From: Microbacterium aurantiacum
GTDB taxonomy: Bacteria > Actinomycetota > Actinomycetes > Actinomycetales > Microbacteriaceae
Assembly (NCBI RefSeq): GCF_002872075.1
Contig: NZ_PGGU01000029.1
Span: 9,435 to 73,434 of the forward strand
Length of the DNA: 64,000 nucleotides
Direction of reading: 5' to 3'
Notes under the pieces: model-generated
Told to the model about the DNA's origin: nothing
What the model saw: the letters and a program-made list of their open reading frames with translations, nothing else
Database searches by the model: none
Program-made: the position numbers and the translations under genes
Shown here: piece by piece, positions 53,571-61,643 of the stretch
Position numbering within the stretch: the stretch's first letter is position 1
Layout: every line of letters begins with the position of its first letter

Positions 53571-54536
53571 ATGATGATGAATCTGGATGCGCTGTATCCA
53601 TCGATCGAGCCGTACGACGAGGGGCAGCTGCTCGTCGGCGACGGACACCGCATCCACTGGGAGGTCAGCGGCAACCCCGAAGGCAAACCGGTGGTGTTCC
53701 TGCATGGCGGACCCGGCAGCGGCACCTCTGCGTGGCAGCGCCGCTTCTTCGACCCGGAGAAGTACCGGATCGTGCTCTTCGATCAACGCGGCTGCGGCAG
53801 GAGCACCCCGCACGCGGCGGAGCCCGGCGCGGACCTGCGCTTCATCACGACGGCGCACCTGATCGCCGACATGGAGCTGCTGCGCAAGAACCTCGGCATC
53901 GAGGCCTGGCAGGTGTTCGGCGGCTCCTGGGGCAGCAGCCTCGCGTTGGCGTATGCGCAGGCGCATCCGGGCGCCGTCACCGGGCTCGTCCTCCGGGGCA
54001 TCTTCACGCTGCGGCGCGAAGAGCTCGAGTGGTTCTACGAGGGCGGCGCAGCTGCGCTCTTCCCCGACCTGTGGGAGGACTTCATCGCGCCGATCCCGGT
54101 GCTCGAACGCTCTCGGATGATCGAGGCCTATCACCGGCGCCTCTTCGACCCGGACCCGGCGGTGCACGTTCCCGCCGCCGTCGCGTGGACCACGTGGGAG
54201 GCGTCGACCGTGACGATGCGCCCCGACCCGGAGCACATCGCCGAGATGGCCGATCCGCAGCGGGCAGTGGCCTTCGCCCGCATCGAGAACCACTTCTTCG
54301 TGAACCGCGGGTGGTGGAGCGAAGGACAGCTCCTCGCCGGCATCGACGCGATCCGGCACATCCCGGCGGTCATCGTGCAGGGGCGGTACGACGTCTGCAC
54401 CCCGGTGATGACGGCGTGGGATCTGCATCGCGCCTGGCCGGAGGCGGAGTTCGTCATCGTCGAGGCCGGGCACGCGGCATCCGAGCCCGCGATCCAGCAG
54501 GCGCTTCGCGACGCGACCGACCTGCTCGCCCTCTGA
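53571..54536 (+). CDS. pip: Prolyl aminopeptidase
   Basis: Alpha/beta-hydrolase that releases N-terminal proline from peptides, 321 residues, cytosolic. Family blocks: LHGGPGSGTSAW (oxyanion HGGPG, about 44-55), DQRGCGRSTPH (about 73-83), nucleophile Ser in FGGSWGSSLALAYAQ (about 114-128), NHFFVNRGWW, the Asp near GRYDVCTP and His in AGHAASEP. Three ATGs in a row open the gene; the first is taken because the ribosome site CGGGGGACC is closest to it. Confidence 0.95.
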   Translation: MMMNLDALYPSIEPYDEGQLLVGDGHRIHWEVSGNPEGKPVVFLHGGPGSGTSAWQRRFFDPEKYRIVLFDQRGCGRSTPHAAEPGADLRFITTAHLIADMELLRKNLGIEAWQVFGGSWGSSLALAYAQAHPGAVTGLVLRGIFTLRREELEWFYEGGAAALFPDLWEDFIAPIPVLERSRMIEAYHRRLFDPDPAVHVPAAVAWTTWEASTVTMRPDPEHIAEMADPQRAVAFARIENHFFVNRGWWSEGQLLAGIDAIRHIPAVIVQGRYDVCTPVMTAWDLHRAWPEAEFVIVEAGHAASEPAIQQALRDATDLLAL

Positions 54537-54554
54537 CGGGCCGAGCGGGGAGGA

Positions 54555-56297
54555 TCAGGCGCGAAGCGCCCGGAGCAGGGTGCGCACGAGACCTGGGACG
54601 CTGCCGCTCACACGGAAGCGGGTCAGGCCCTCGCTCACCTCGGCGCCGGTGCGGGATGACACGAACCACGGCGGCTTCGGCAGGATGCTGAGGCGACCGC
54701 CGCCGTTCGCGAAGGGGAGCGACCGGGGGAACGGGCGGAACGGTCCACGGATGACCGATCGCTCGACCCGGTCCAGCAGGAGCGCGTTGTGGACGACTCC
54801 GATGCCGCTGCCCACGTCGTCGATCGTGCTTCCGGGGAAAGCGCCCCAGGTGAGCGTCGGGGTGATGAAGCCGAATGCGGTCCAGCCGTTGATCGCGATC
54901 GACCCGTAGTGGAGCGCCGTGATCGCCCGCTCGAATCCTGCGCCGAGCGTCTTCTCGGTGGCCGGATCGATCAATAGATTCGCGCCGAGCGTGCCCTGCA
55001 GCTCATCGTTCGCGAAGGCCACCGCCGCATCGAGGAAGGACTGGCCGGTGCCGGGAACGTCGACCACGCCGAGCACGGGGGCGAAGTACTCGGTCCGCTG
55101 GAGGGCCGCGGCATCCTGCCCGTCCTCGATCTCGACGAGCAGGCGGTCGCCGAGCACGAGCGCGTCGGGATAGGCATCCGCCGCCGACTGCATCCGTGTC
55201 GGCGAGCCGGGGTACCACGTCGGACGCTCCGGCGCGTTCGCGTAGGCGCGCCGCAGGGCGGCGCGGAAGGCGCCGGCCTGCGCCCAGTCCGACGAGAGGA
55301 TCACGACCTGGCCGGCGATGCAGTTGTGCCCGCTGTTCTGCAGCCGCATCGTCGCGATGTGCTCGGCCTGGAACGTGATGTCGGCGTCGGTCCAGTCGCC
55401 GGGCACGACGATGATCGGTGAGACCCCGCCCAGCTCGGCCGTGATCGGCTTCTTCAGTTGCGGACGCTGCTCGCGACGACGGCGTTTCGCCGCCGGCCCG
55501 GTGCCCCAGACGATCGCGTCGAACGTCGCGGCCGACCCCGTGATGTGCACGTGCATCAGATCGGAGTGACCGGTCAGGTACGCTCCGACCGCCGGGCCGC
55601 CACGCACGATCCGGAGGAACCCCGGTTCGATGAGAGCCGCGAACGCCCGCTTGTACACGGGCACGAGCGCATCCTGCGTCGGATTCACCTTGAGCAGGGC
55701 GGTGCGGTTGTGGGCGAGCAGTTCGTAGAGCACGTCGAGCACCGGGATGGAGGTGACGTTGCCCGCACCGAGCACGAGGCCGACGCCGCCGGACTCGCTC
55801 GGTGTGCGCTGCGCGAGACCGGCCGCCGCGCGCGCCGCGTTCGGCGTGGTGCCGGGTTCGAGCCAGACCTCGCCGGTGTATCCCGACAACAGGAACCTGT
55901 CGATCCCGGTGAGGGGGAAGGCATGCACGCGCGTACGGCCTCCGGGTGCCCGGTCGAGGCGGATGCCGTCGAGGGGGCTGCGGCCCTCGGCGAGACGGGT
56001 GAGGGTCTCGATGTACGCGTCGAGCGATCCAAGCACGCTGTACGGGCCGCCGAGCCACTCCTCGCCCCGCAGCGGATGCTTCGCATCCAGGCCCTTCGAA
56101 GCTGCAGCCGTCGTCGCCCAGTCCTCGGCCGCCGCCGCCACTCCGGTTCGCACCGACTGCAGCAGGGTGGCGCGCTGCGCGACGGTCAGTGTCGCCCAGG
56201 TGCGTGCGCCGCTCTGGAGGGCGGCGACATCCTGATCGAGACGCGCGCGCTCCGCATCGTCGAGCTCGGTCGCAGGCGTCACGGTCGCAGAAGTCAT
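54555..56297 (-). CDS. Aldehyde dehydrogenase family protein
   Basis: 580 residues, longer than the usual ~500 because of extra N- and C-terminal segments. The ALDH fold is visible: ELGGVSPIIVVPGDW carries the general-base Glu, RLQNSGHNCIAGQVVI carries the catalytic Cys (about residue 347), and SIAINGWTAFGF follows. It would oxidise an aldehyde with NAD(P); substrate unknown. A KRRRREQRPQLKK basic insert just before the ELGG block is unusual. ATG 56297 has GAAGGAG upstream. It is the second gene after the transporter at 56326-57723, 28 bases away, so probably co-transcribed. Confidence 0.88.
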   Translation of the reverse strand: MTSATVTPATELDDAERARLDQDVAALQSGARTWATLTVAQRATLLQSVRTGVAAAAEDWATTAAASKGLDAKHPLRGEEWLGGPYSVLGSLDAYIETLTRLAEGRSPLDGIRLDRAPGGRTRVHAFPLTGIDRFLLSGYTGEVWLEPGTTPNAARAAAGLAQRTPSESGGVGLVLGAGNVTSIPVLDVLYELLAHNRTALLKVNPTQDALVPVYKRAFAALIEPGFLRIVRGGPAVGAYLTGHSDLMHVHITGSAATFDAIVWGTGPAAKRRRREQRPQLKKPITAELGGVSPIIVVPGDWTDADITFQAEHIATMRLQNSGHNCIAGQVVILSSDWAQAGAFRAALRRAYANAPERPTWYPGSPTRMQSAADAYPDALVLGDRLLVEIEDGQDAAALQRTEYFAPVLGVVDVPGTGQSFLDAAVAFANDELQGTLGANLLIDPATEKTLGAGFERAITALHYGSIAINGWTAFGFITPTLTWGAFPGSTIDDVGSGIGVVHNALLLDRVERSVIRGPFRPFPRSLPFANGGGRLSILPKPPWFVSSRTGAEVSEGLTRFRVSGSVPGLVRTLLRALRA

Positions 56298-56325
56298 CGG
56301 CGTCTCCTTCAGGCGGGGTCCCAGC

Positions 56326-57723
56326 TTATGCGCGCGGGCCGGCGCCGAGCGGGGGCTCATCGATGTCGTCGCGGCGCAGGTGGTAGCCGCGGAGGGTCAG
56401 CAGGCTGGCAGCCATCAGCGCGGCGGGCAGCACGCTGAAGCTGAGCACGATGCCCGCCACCGCGGCATCGGGCTGCTCCACCGTGACGCCGGCGACCGTG
56501 GATATGTAGCCGGTCGAGGCCAGCGTGAGCGAGACGGCGGTCGCGCCGAGGGCGAAGCCGACGGTCTCGCCCGCGGTCCAGACGCCGGTGAAGGTGCCCG
56601 CCTGGCCGGAACCATGGAGGCGTTCGTCGTGCGAGATCACATCGGGAAGCATGGCCATCGGCAGCGACTGCAGACCGGCGTAGGCGACACCGGCGACGGC
56701 GACGGACGCGTAGATCCACAGTCCCGGCGCCCAGACCGCCACGGTGATGGATGCCGCGGCCACGGTGAACAGCACGCTGGCGATCGCGAACGACCGCTCC
56801 TTGCCGAGGCGGCGGGCGAGTGCGGTCCAGGCCGGGGTCGCGAGCAGCGCCGGCCCGACCAGCGCGATGAAGACGAATGTCACGGCATCCTCGGAGCGCA
56901 GCACCCAGGTCGCGACGTACTGGGCGCCGGCGAGCATGGTGCCGGTCGCGAGCGCCTGAAGCAGGAAGGTGCCCAGCAGTGCACGGAAGGGCACGCTGCG
57001 CCCGAGCGCGCGGAACCCCGACAGGTACTGGTCACGGAGCCCGACGGGAAGCGAAGGGGAGGGGGCGTCGATGCGGGCGTCTCCGGCATCGGCTGTGCGT
57101 GCGGCGATCAGCATCCCCAGCCCGATCATGACCCCGGAGATGACGCCCATGAGCAGATACCCGGCGACCGGATCCGACGAGGCGTCGCGCAGAGCGGGGC
57201 CGCCGGCGCCGAACAGCAGGATCGCTGCCGTGAGCACGACGACCCGCCAGCCGAGCAGTCGGCTGCGCTCGTCGTAGCCGCCGGTGAGTTCGGCCGGGAG
57301 AGCGACGTACGGCACCTGGAACAGGCTGAAAGCCGTGGCGGTCGCGAGGAACGCCAGCAGCACGCAGGCGGCACCGGTCACGGGTCCCCACGACGGGGGC
57401 ACCGCGAACGTGAGTGCGAAGAACAGCGGCAGGGTGAGGGCTCCGGTGACCATGAACCCGCGGCGCGAACCGGTGCGTGCGAGCTGACGATCGGACGCCG
57501 CGCCGATGAGCGGGTCGATGATGACGTCCCAGATCTTCGCGGCGGTCACGATGAGTCCCGCGGCGAGGGCGGCGACGCCCAGGTTGTCGGTGAGGAAGTA
57601 CGTCAGCACCAGTCCGGGCAGAGTGGCATACCCGCCGGTACCCAGCGAACCGACTGCGTAGAGCACGATCGTGCGCGGAGAAAGGCGGACGGATGCCTGC
57701 TCCTGCGAAGCCGCTGTGCTCAT
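56326..57723 (-). CDS. MFS-type transporter, glycoside-pentoside-hexuronide (GPH) symporter family
   Basis: 465 residues with about twelve membrane helices. The GPH signature DVIIDPLIGAASDRQLARTGSRR lies at about 67-89 and the first helices read VLYAVGSLGTGGYATL. GPH carriers are sodium- or proton-coupled sugar/glycoside importers; the substrate here is unknown. A leaderless -10 precedes ATG 57723. It is followed by the aldehyde dehydrogenase gene, suggesting a shared catabolic use. Confidence 0.88.
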   Translation of the reverse strand: MSTAASQEQASVRLSPRTIVLYAVGSLGTGGYATLPGLVLTYFLTDNLGVAALAAGLIVTAAKIWDVIIDPLIGAASDRQLARTGSRRGFMVTGALTLPLFFALTFAVPPSWGPVTGAACVLLAFLATATAFSLFQVPYVALPAELTGGYDERSRLLGWRVVVLTAAILLFGAGGPALRDASSDPVAGYLLMGVISGVMIGLGMLIAARTADAGDARIDAPSPSLPVGLRDQYLSGFRALGRSVPFRALLGTFLLQALATGTMLAGAQYVATWVLRSEDAVTFVFIALVGPALLATPAWTALARRLGKERSFAIASVLFTVAAASITVAVWAPGLWIYASVAVAGVAYAGLQSLPMAMLPDVISHDERLHGSGQAGTFTGVWTAGETVGFALGATAVSLTLASTGYISTVAGVTVEQPDAAVAGIVLSFSVLPAALMAASLLTLRGYHLRRDDIDEPPLGAGPRA

Positions 57724-57729
57724 CGCGCC

Positions 57730-57735
57730 AGTGTA
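57730..57735 (-). promoter_or_regulatory. -10 element TACACT for the GPH transporter
   Basis: On the minus strand TACACT is followed by six bases and ATG 57723. Confidence 0.45.
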
Positions 57736-57771
57736 TCGGCGCGCTCGTCGCGCACCGCTACGGCGCGAACC

Positions 57772-58035
57772 TCAGATCAGTGCGAGTTCGCGCAGCTTCG
57801 CCTCGACGTCGGCGTTCGACGGCTCGACGTGGTGCGAGGAGTCCGGGTAGAGGACGACCGGGATGTTCATGCGGCCCGAGATGTCCTTCGCGATGTCGGC
57901 GGCGGCCGGGTCCTCGGCGAGGTCGATGTAGGTGTACTCGATCCCGAGTCCGTCGAGCTGCTTCTTGGTGCGGCGGCAGTCGCCGCACCACTCGGCGCCG
58001 AACATCGTGATCGTGTCAGAAGCGGGAGAAGTCAT
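57772..58035 (-). CDS. Mycoredoxin/glutaredoxin-like protein
   Basis: 87-residue thioredoxin-fold protein with the active site WCGDCRRTK (about 16-24), close in size and pattern to mycobacterial mycoredoxin-1, which reduces mycothiol mixed disulfides. The cis-Pro region reads NIPVV (about 58-62), where the family usually has TVP. Cytosolic. ATG 58035 follows a leaderless -10. Confidence 0.9.
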   Translation of the reverse strand: MTSPASDTITMFGAEWCGDCRRTKKQLDGLGIEYTYIDLAEDPAAADIAKDISGRMNIPVVLYPDSSHHVEPSNADVEAKLRELALI

Positions 58036-58041
58036 ACTTCA

Positions 58042-58047
58042 AGGTTA
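58042..58047 (-). promoter_or_regulatory. -10 element TAACCT for the mycoredoxin gene
   Basis: On the minus strand TAACCT is followed by six bases and ATG 58035. Confidence 0.5.
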
Positions 58048-58145
58048 GAGCCGTTCAGCAGGGTGGGCGCTGAGAGCGAGTGCGCGGGGCACAGCCAGAC
58101 ATGGAACGATGGATGCCGAGCATCGGCCGATCGGAGAGAGCACAC

Positions 58146-59321
58146 GTGAGCACAGCGGTCACGGTCATCGTGCCGACCTTCAACGAGCGCGACAACGTCG
58201 CCGAGCTCGTCGCGCGTACCGCGGCCGCGCTGCACGGGTGGGATGCCGAGATCCTGTTCGTGGACGACAGCGCCGACGGCACGACCGCCGAGGTCGAGCG
58301 CATCGCCGCGGACGCGCCCCTGCCGGTGCGGGTCATCCATCGCACAGAGAACACCGGCGGACTCGGCGGCGCGGTCGCCGTGGGGCTCGCCGCTGCATGC
58401 GCCGACATCTGCATCGTGATGGACGGCGATCTGCAGCACCCGCCTGAGCTGCTCCCGTTGCTGCTGGAGCGGCATGCGCTGGGGGATGCCGATGTCGTCG
58501 GCGCCTCGCGCTACGTCGGCGGCGGGGACTCCCGCGGGCTCGGCACCGCGTTGCGCTTCGGAGTCTCGCGGGCGGCGACCTGGCTCACGAAGGCGATGTT
58601 CCCGTTGCGGCTCGCCCGCAGCACCGACCCGATGACCGGATTCTTCCTCGTCGACCGCAGCCGCGTCGACCTCGCCGGCCTCCGCCCCCAGGGCTTCAAG
58701 ATCCTGCTCGAGGTCCTCGCCCGCTCCGACCTGCGCATCGCCGAGATCCCGATGGAGTTCGGTGAGCGCCGTCACGGCACCTCCAAGGCGAGCCTGCGTC
58801 AGGGAGCGACGTTCGTCGCGCACCTCGCCCGCCTGCGCTTCGGCAAGATGTCGTTGTTCGCCCTGATCGGGCTCGTCGGCGCGATCGCGAACCTCGGCAT
58901 CATGTGGCTGCTCACCGTCGCGGGGATGGACTACATCTGGGCGGCGATCTTCGGCGCCGCGGCCACCATCGTGGGCAACTTCATCCTGCAGGAGCGGTTC
59001 GTCTTCGCCGACATGCGCACCGATGCTCGCGGACTCGGCATCCGGTTCGCCACCTCGGTCACGTTCAACGGTGTCGAAGCGGCGCTGCGCATCCCGCTGA
59101 TGGCGCTGATGGTCGAGACCTGGCACATCTCGAGCGTCGTCGCCACAGGGATATCCCTCATCGTCGCGTTCTTCGCGCGGTTCCTCTTCCATTCCCTCGT
59201 CGTGTACGCCCCTCGCGGGCGGAGGACGACGGATGCCGCGGCAGAGCCGCCCGTCGACACGGCGGCGCAGCGCATCATCCGCGCGATCGACGCGGAGGCG
59301 ATGCGCCCGGGGGAGCTCTAG
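58146..59321 (+). CDS. GT2 glycosyltransferase (polyprenyl-phosphate sugar synthase type) fused to GtrA domain
   Basis: 391 residues from GTG 58146. The GT-A domain (about 1-225) has TVIVPTFNERDNVAEL, FVDDSADGT, IVMDGDLQHPPE (DXD-like) and MTGFFLVDRSRVD, matching dolichol-phosphate-mannose-synthase-like enzymes that load a sugar on a lipid carrier. The C-terminal part (about 240-365) has four membrane helices of the GtrA type (NLGIMWLL, GNFILQERFVF). The product probably supplies a lipid-linked sugar for glycosylation outside the cell. GGAGAGAG lies just before GTG 58146; ATG 58101 and 58113 are alternatives without a good site. Confidence 0.92.
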   Translation: MSTAVTVIVPTFNERDNVAELVARTAAALHGWDAEILFVDDSADGTTAEVERIAADAPLPVRVIHRTENTGGLGGAVAVGLAAACADICIVMDGDLQHPPELLPLLLERHALGDADVVGASRYVGGGDSRGLGTALRFGVSRAATWLTKAMFPLRLARSTDPMTGFFLVDRSRVDLAGLRPQGFKILLEVLARSDLRIAEIPMEFGERRHGTSKASLRQGATFVAHLARLRFGKMSLFALIGLVGAIANLGIMWLLTVAGMDYIWAAIFGAAATIVGNFILQERFVFADMRTDARGLGIRFATSVTFNGVEAALRIPLMALMVETWHISSVVATGISLIVAFFARFLFHSLVVYAPRGRRTTDAAAEPPVDTAAQRIIRAIDAEAMRPGEL

Positions 59322-59428
59322 ATCCGGCGCCCGTGCGGCCAGGCGCTAATTGTTGCTGGCCATGAGGTTATTGACGGCGTCGCCCCGACTGCGGTATCTC
59401 TCCGACCCTGTGCCTTGGTGGTGGCGTC

Positions 59429-60064
59429 TCAGACGAATGCTCGTCGAAGTGCATCGGCCTCTCCGCGGAGTTCACCTGCATCGAGCGCTTGGTCGACGGT
59501 GAGCGCGCCGGCGACGAGGCCCACGACGGTATCGGCCTCGGCCGCCAGAACGGTCTCCGGCAGGTGGTCGTTGCCGATGCGCGTGCTCGGGCCGTCCGCG
59601 TCGATACGGAGAACGATGAGCAGGCCCTCCACCTCGAAGCCGACCTCCACGGGCGTCGTTGTCGTTCTGCCGCGGAGGATGGCGGGCAGGGCAAGAGTCA
59701 GCCATCGGGGCCGGAACTCGTCATCACCCCGCCCGGTAGCCAGGAGGGGGACGCCCCATCGCCCCAAAGCCTCCATTGGCTCCTGGAGTTCCGCTCCCCA
59801 GCGCGTCAGCCCGTAGAGGATGCCCGCGTCTCCCAGCACTCGCTCCACGACGCCGGTGTCTTCCATCGTCCGCAGTCGTTCGGCTAGGAGGTTGCTCGCG
59901 ACTCCTGGCAGGGAGGCTTTCAGCTCGCCGTATCGGAGGGGCCCGGGCAGAAGCTCTCGCACGATCAGGAGATTCCAACGGTCTCCGACGATGTCGAGCG
60001 CGCGTGCCAGTCCGCAGAACTGGCCGTAGCTTCGACGCGACATGGGATTGACAGTTTCAACCAT
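59429..60064 (-). CDS. HxlR-family transcriptional regulator with C-terminal domain
   Basis: 211 residues. A winged helix of the HxlR type fills the N-terminal ~100 residues (CGLARALDIVGDRWNLLIVR, LRYGELKASLPGVASNLLAERL). The C-terminal ~100 residues resemble the SCP2-like domain that some HxlR regulators carry. ATG 60064 fits a leaderless transcript from TATAAT; ATG 60043 is an alternative. Divergent from the DUF1761 gene with a palindrome between, so autoregulation and control of that gene are likely. The 107-base gap 59322-59428 downstream holds nothing I recognise. Confidence 0.88.
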   Translation of the reverse strand: MVETVNPMSRRSYGQFCGLARALDIVGDRWNLLIVRELLPGPLRYGELKASLPGVASNLLAERLRTMEDTGVVERVLGDAGILYGLTRWGAELQEPMEALGRWGVPLLATGRGDDEFRPRWLTLALPAILRGRTTTTPVEVGFEVEGLLIVLRIDADGPSTRIGNDHLPETVLAAEADTVVGLVAGALTVDQALDAGELRGEADALRRAFV

Positions 60065-60065
60065 G

Positions 60066-60080
60066 CTTGATTATATCAAG
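60066..60080. promoter_or_regulatory. Operator palindrome CTTGAT-TAT-ATCAAG with overlapping -10
   Basis: A perfect 6-3-6 palindrome lies two bases from the HxlR start codon. On the minus strand it contains TATAAT (60070-60075), five bases before ATG 60064. On the plus strand it contains TATATC for the divergent gene. A regulator bound here would block both promoters. Confidence 0.6.
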
Positions 60081-60136
60081 TGATGATCGTCGTTGCCAGG
60101 GCTGACCGTGCCCTGGGTATCAGGGAGGTAAGTGGC

Positions 60137-60544
60137 ATGGAGATCAACTGGATTGGTGTACTCCTCGCATTCGTCGCGGGGATGGTCGTTGCGATGGTCT
60201 GGTACTCAAAGGGTGCCATCGCCGACGCCTGGGAAGCTATGACTGGCATTACGCCGGAAAAGAACAAGCCCGTCCGAACGCGCAACCTGATCCTGCTCGC
60301 CGTGTCCAACGCCGCAACCACTGTCGGGCTCGCGTTCGCCGTCGGGCTCGCATCCGCGGCGACCGGCAACGACTCCGTGTGGATGGCCGTGACGGTTGGG
60401 GCCGTCGCGTGGATGACGCTGTCGGCATCGACCCTTCTTCAGCACAACTCGTTCGAACAGAAGCCTCTGAAACTGACGATCATCAACACTGGCTATCAAC
60501 TGGCGCTGTTCCTGGCCATCACGCTGGTGCTGGGGCTGTTCTAG
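60137..60544 (+). CDS. DUF1761 membrane protein
   Basis: 135 residues with about four membrane helices; MEINWIGVLLAFVAGMVVAMVWYSK and GNDSVWMAVTVGAVAWMTLSAS fit the DUF1761 family of unknown function. ATG 60137 has GGAGGTA six bases upstream. The stop codon TAG (60542-60544) coincides with the left end of the IS481 element, so the natural C-terminus may have been altered by the insertion. Confidence 0.8.
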   Translation: MEINWIGVLLAFVAGMVVAMVWYSKGAIADAWEAMTGITPEKNKPVRTRNLILLAVSNAATTVGLAFAVGLASAATGNDSVWMAVTVGAVAWMTLSASTLLQHNSFEQKPLKLTIINTGYQLALFLAITLVLGLF

Positions 60545-61621
60545 GCATGTCGATCCGTGACGGGATTAGCGCATCCTTCCGCTGAGCATGAGTTCGAGTC
60601 CGAGTTCGTCGATCCGCGACAAGCCACGCAGGCGTAGCCACAAGAATGCGCCACTCACTCCCGAAGGCCGCCAGCGGCTGATTGAACGCTGCCGTACCCG
60701 TCCGATCGCACACGTCGCGGCCGAGATGGGCATATCCCGCGCAACTGCATCGAAGTGGGTGAACCGATACCGTAAGTTCGGCGAAATCGGCCTGCTTGAC
60801 CGCTCGTCTGCTCCAGCCCGGCAGCCAGGCGCGATACCTGGCGAGACAGTAGCGCGGATCGAGGAGCTACGGCGCGAGCACAAGTGGTCGGCATCCCGCA
60901 TCGCCTTCGAACTGCATGCGGACGGTGTTGTGGTCAGCCGGCGCACCATCACCCGGCACCTGGCACAGCTCGGCCTGAACCGCCGCCGATTCATAGACCC
61001 GAGTGGTGAGACAAACCGTGAGGTCAGGACGATCACCGCGAAGTATCCCGGGCACATGGTGCACCTTGACGTGAAGAAGGTCGGACGGATCCCCGACGGC
61101 GGCGGTTGGCGCGTGCATGGCAAAGGCAGCCCCGAAGCCCGTGCTGCCGCCCGGGCGAAGGCCCGCGGCGCACGTGCCGGATACGCATACCTGCACTCCG
61201 CCATCGACGGGCACACCCGCCTGGCATACACAGAATCGCTCGAGAACGAACAGGCCGCGACCGCCGTCGCATTCCTGAACCGCGCCCGCGACTGGTTTGC
61301 TGCCCACGGCATCACCCGGATCGAGCGAATCATCACCGACAACGGCGCTTGCTACCGTTCCGGGGCGTTCGCTGCCGCTCTGGACGGCGCGGAGCACCGC
61401 CGCACGAAGCCGTACACGCCCAAGCACAACGGGAAAGTCGAACGCTACAACCGCATCCTCGCTGAAGAGTTCCTCTACGCAAGGACCTGGACCTCAGAAG
61501 GCCAGCGAGAGAGAGCGTTGGAAACCTGGAACGTGCACTACAACTACCACCGGCCCCACGGTGTGCACGGCGGAAAGCCGCCCGCATCCGCGACGCCGTC
61601 ACGCGTCAACAACGTCCTAGC
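60541..61621 (+). mobile_element. IS481-family insertion sequence
   Basis: Contains one transposase. CTAGGCATGT...CGTGACGG at the left (60541-60563) is an imperfect match to the reverse complement of the right end CCGTCACG...CGTCCTAG (61596-61620), giving probable terminal inverted repeats. Exact ends and target duplication are uncertain; the true tips could lie a few bases further out on each side. Confidence 0.65.
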
Positions 61622-61634
61622 CTCATACAGCTAA
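60588..61634 (+). CDS. IS481-family transposase
   Basis: 348 residues, full length and apparently intact. An N-terminal helix-turn-helix (HVAAEMGISRATASKWVNRY, about 37-56) and a second HTH-like stretch precede a DDE integrase core. The catalytic residues fit D of VHLDVKKV (about 159), D of RIITDNGACY (about 250) and E of HNGKVERYNR (about 285). The last codons run past the probable right repeat end, and the stop TAA lies at 61632-61634. Plus-strand, between the DUF1761 and LtrA genes. Confidence 0.93.
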   Translation: MSSSPSSSIRDKPRRRSHKNAPLTPEGRQRLIERCRTRPIAHVAAEMGISRATASKWVNRYRKFGEIGLLDRSSAPARQPGAIPGETVARIEELRREHKWSASRIAFELHADGVVVSRRTITRHLAQLGLNRRRFIDPSGETNREVRTITAKYPGHMVHLDVKKVGRIPDGGGWRVHGKGSPEARAAARAKARGARAGYAYLHSAIDGHTRLAYTESLENEQAATAVAFLNRARDWFAAHGITRIERIITDNGACYRSGAFAAALDGAEHRRTKPYTPKHNGKVERYNRILAEEFLYARTWTSEGQRERALETWNVHYNYHRPHGVHGGKPPASATPSRVNNVLASYS

Positions 61635-61637
61635 TCT
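61632..61637 (+). promoter_or_regulatory. -10 element TAATCT for the LtrA-family gene
   Basis: TAATCT, sharing its TAA with the transposase stop codon, is followed by six bases and GTG 61644. Any -35 at normal spacing would lie inside the IS. Confidence 0.45.
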
Positions 61638-61643
61638 GTCCCG

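Noticed and set aside
59322..59428. Possible small gene or terminator in the gap after the glycosyltransferase
   Set aside because: No ribosome site with a credible frame and no strong hairpin; nothing supportable there.
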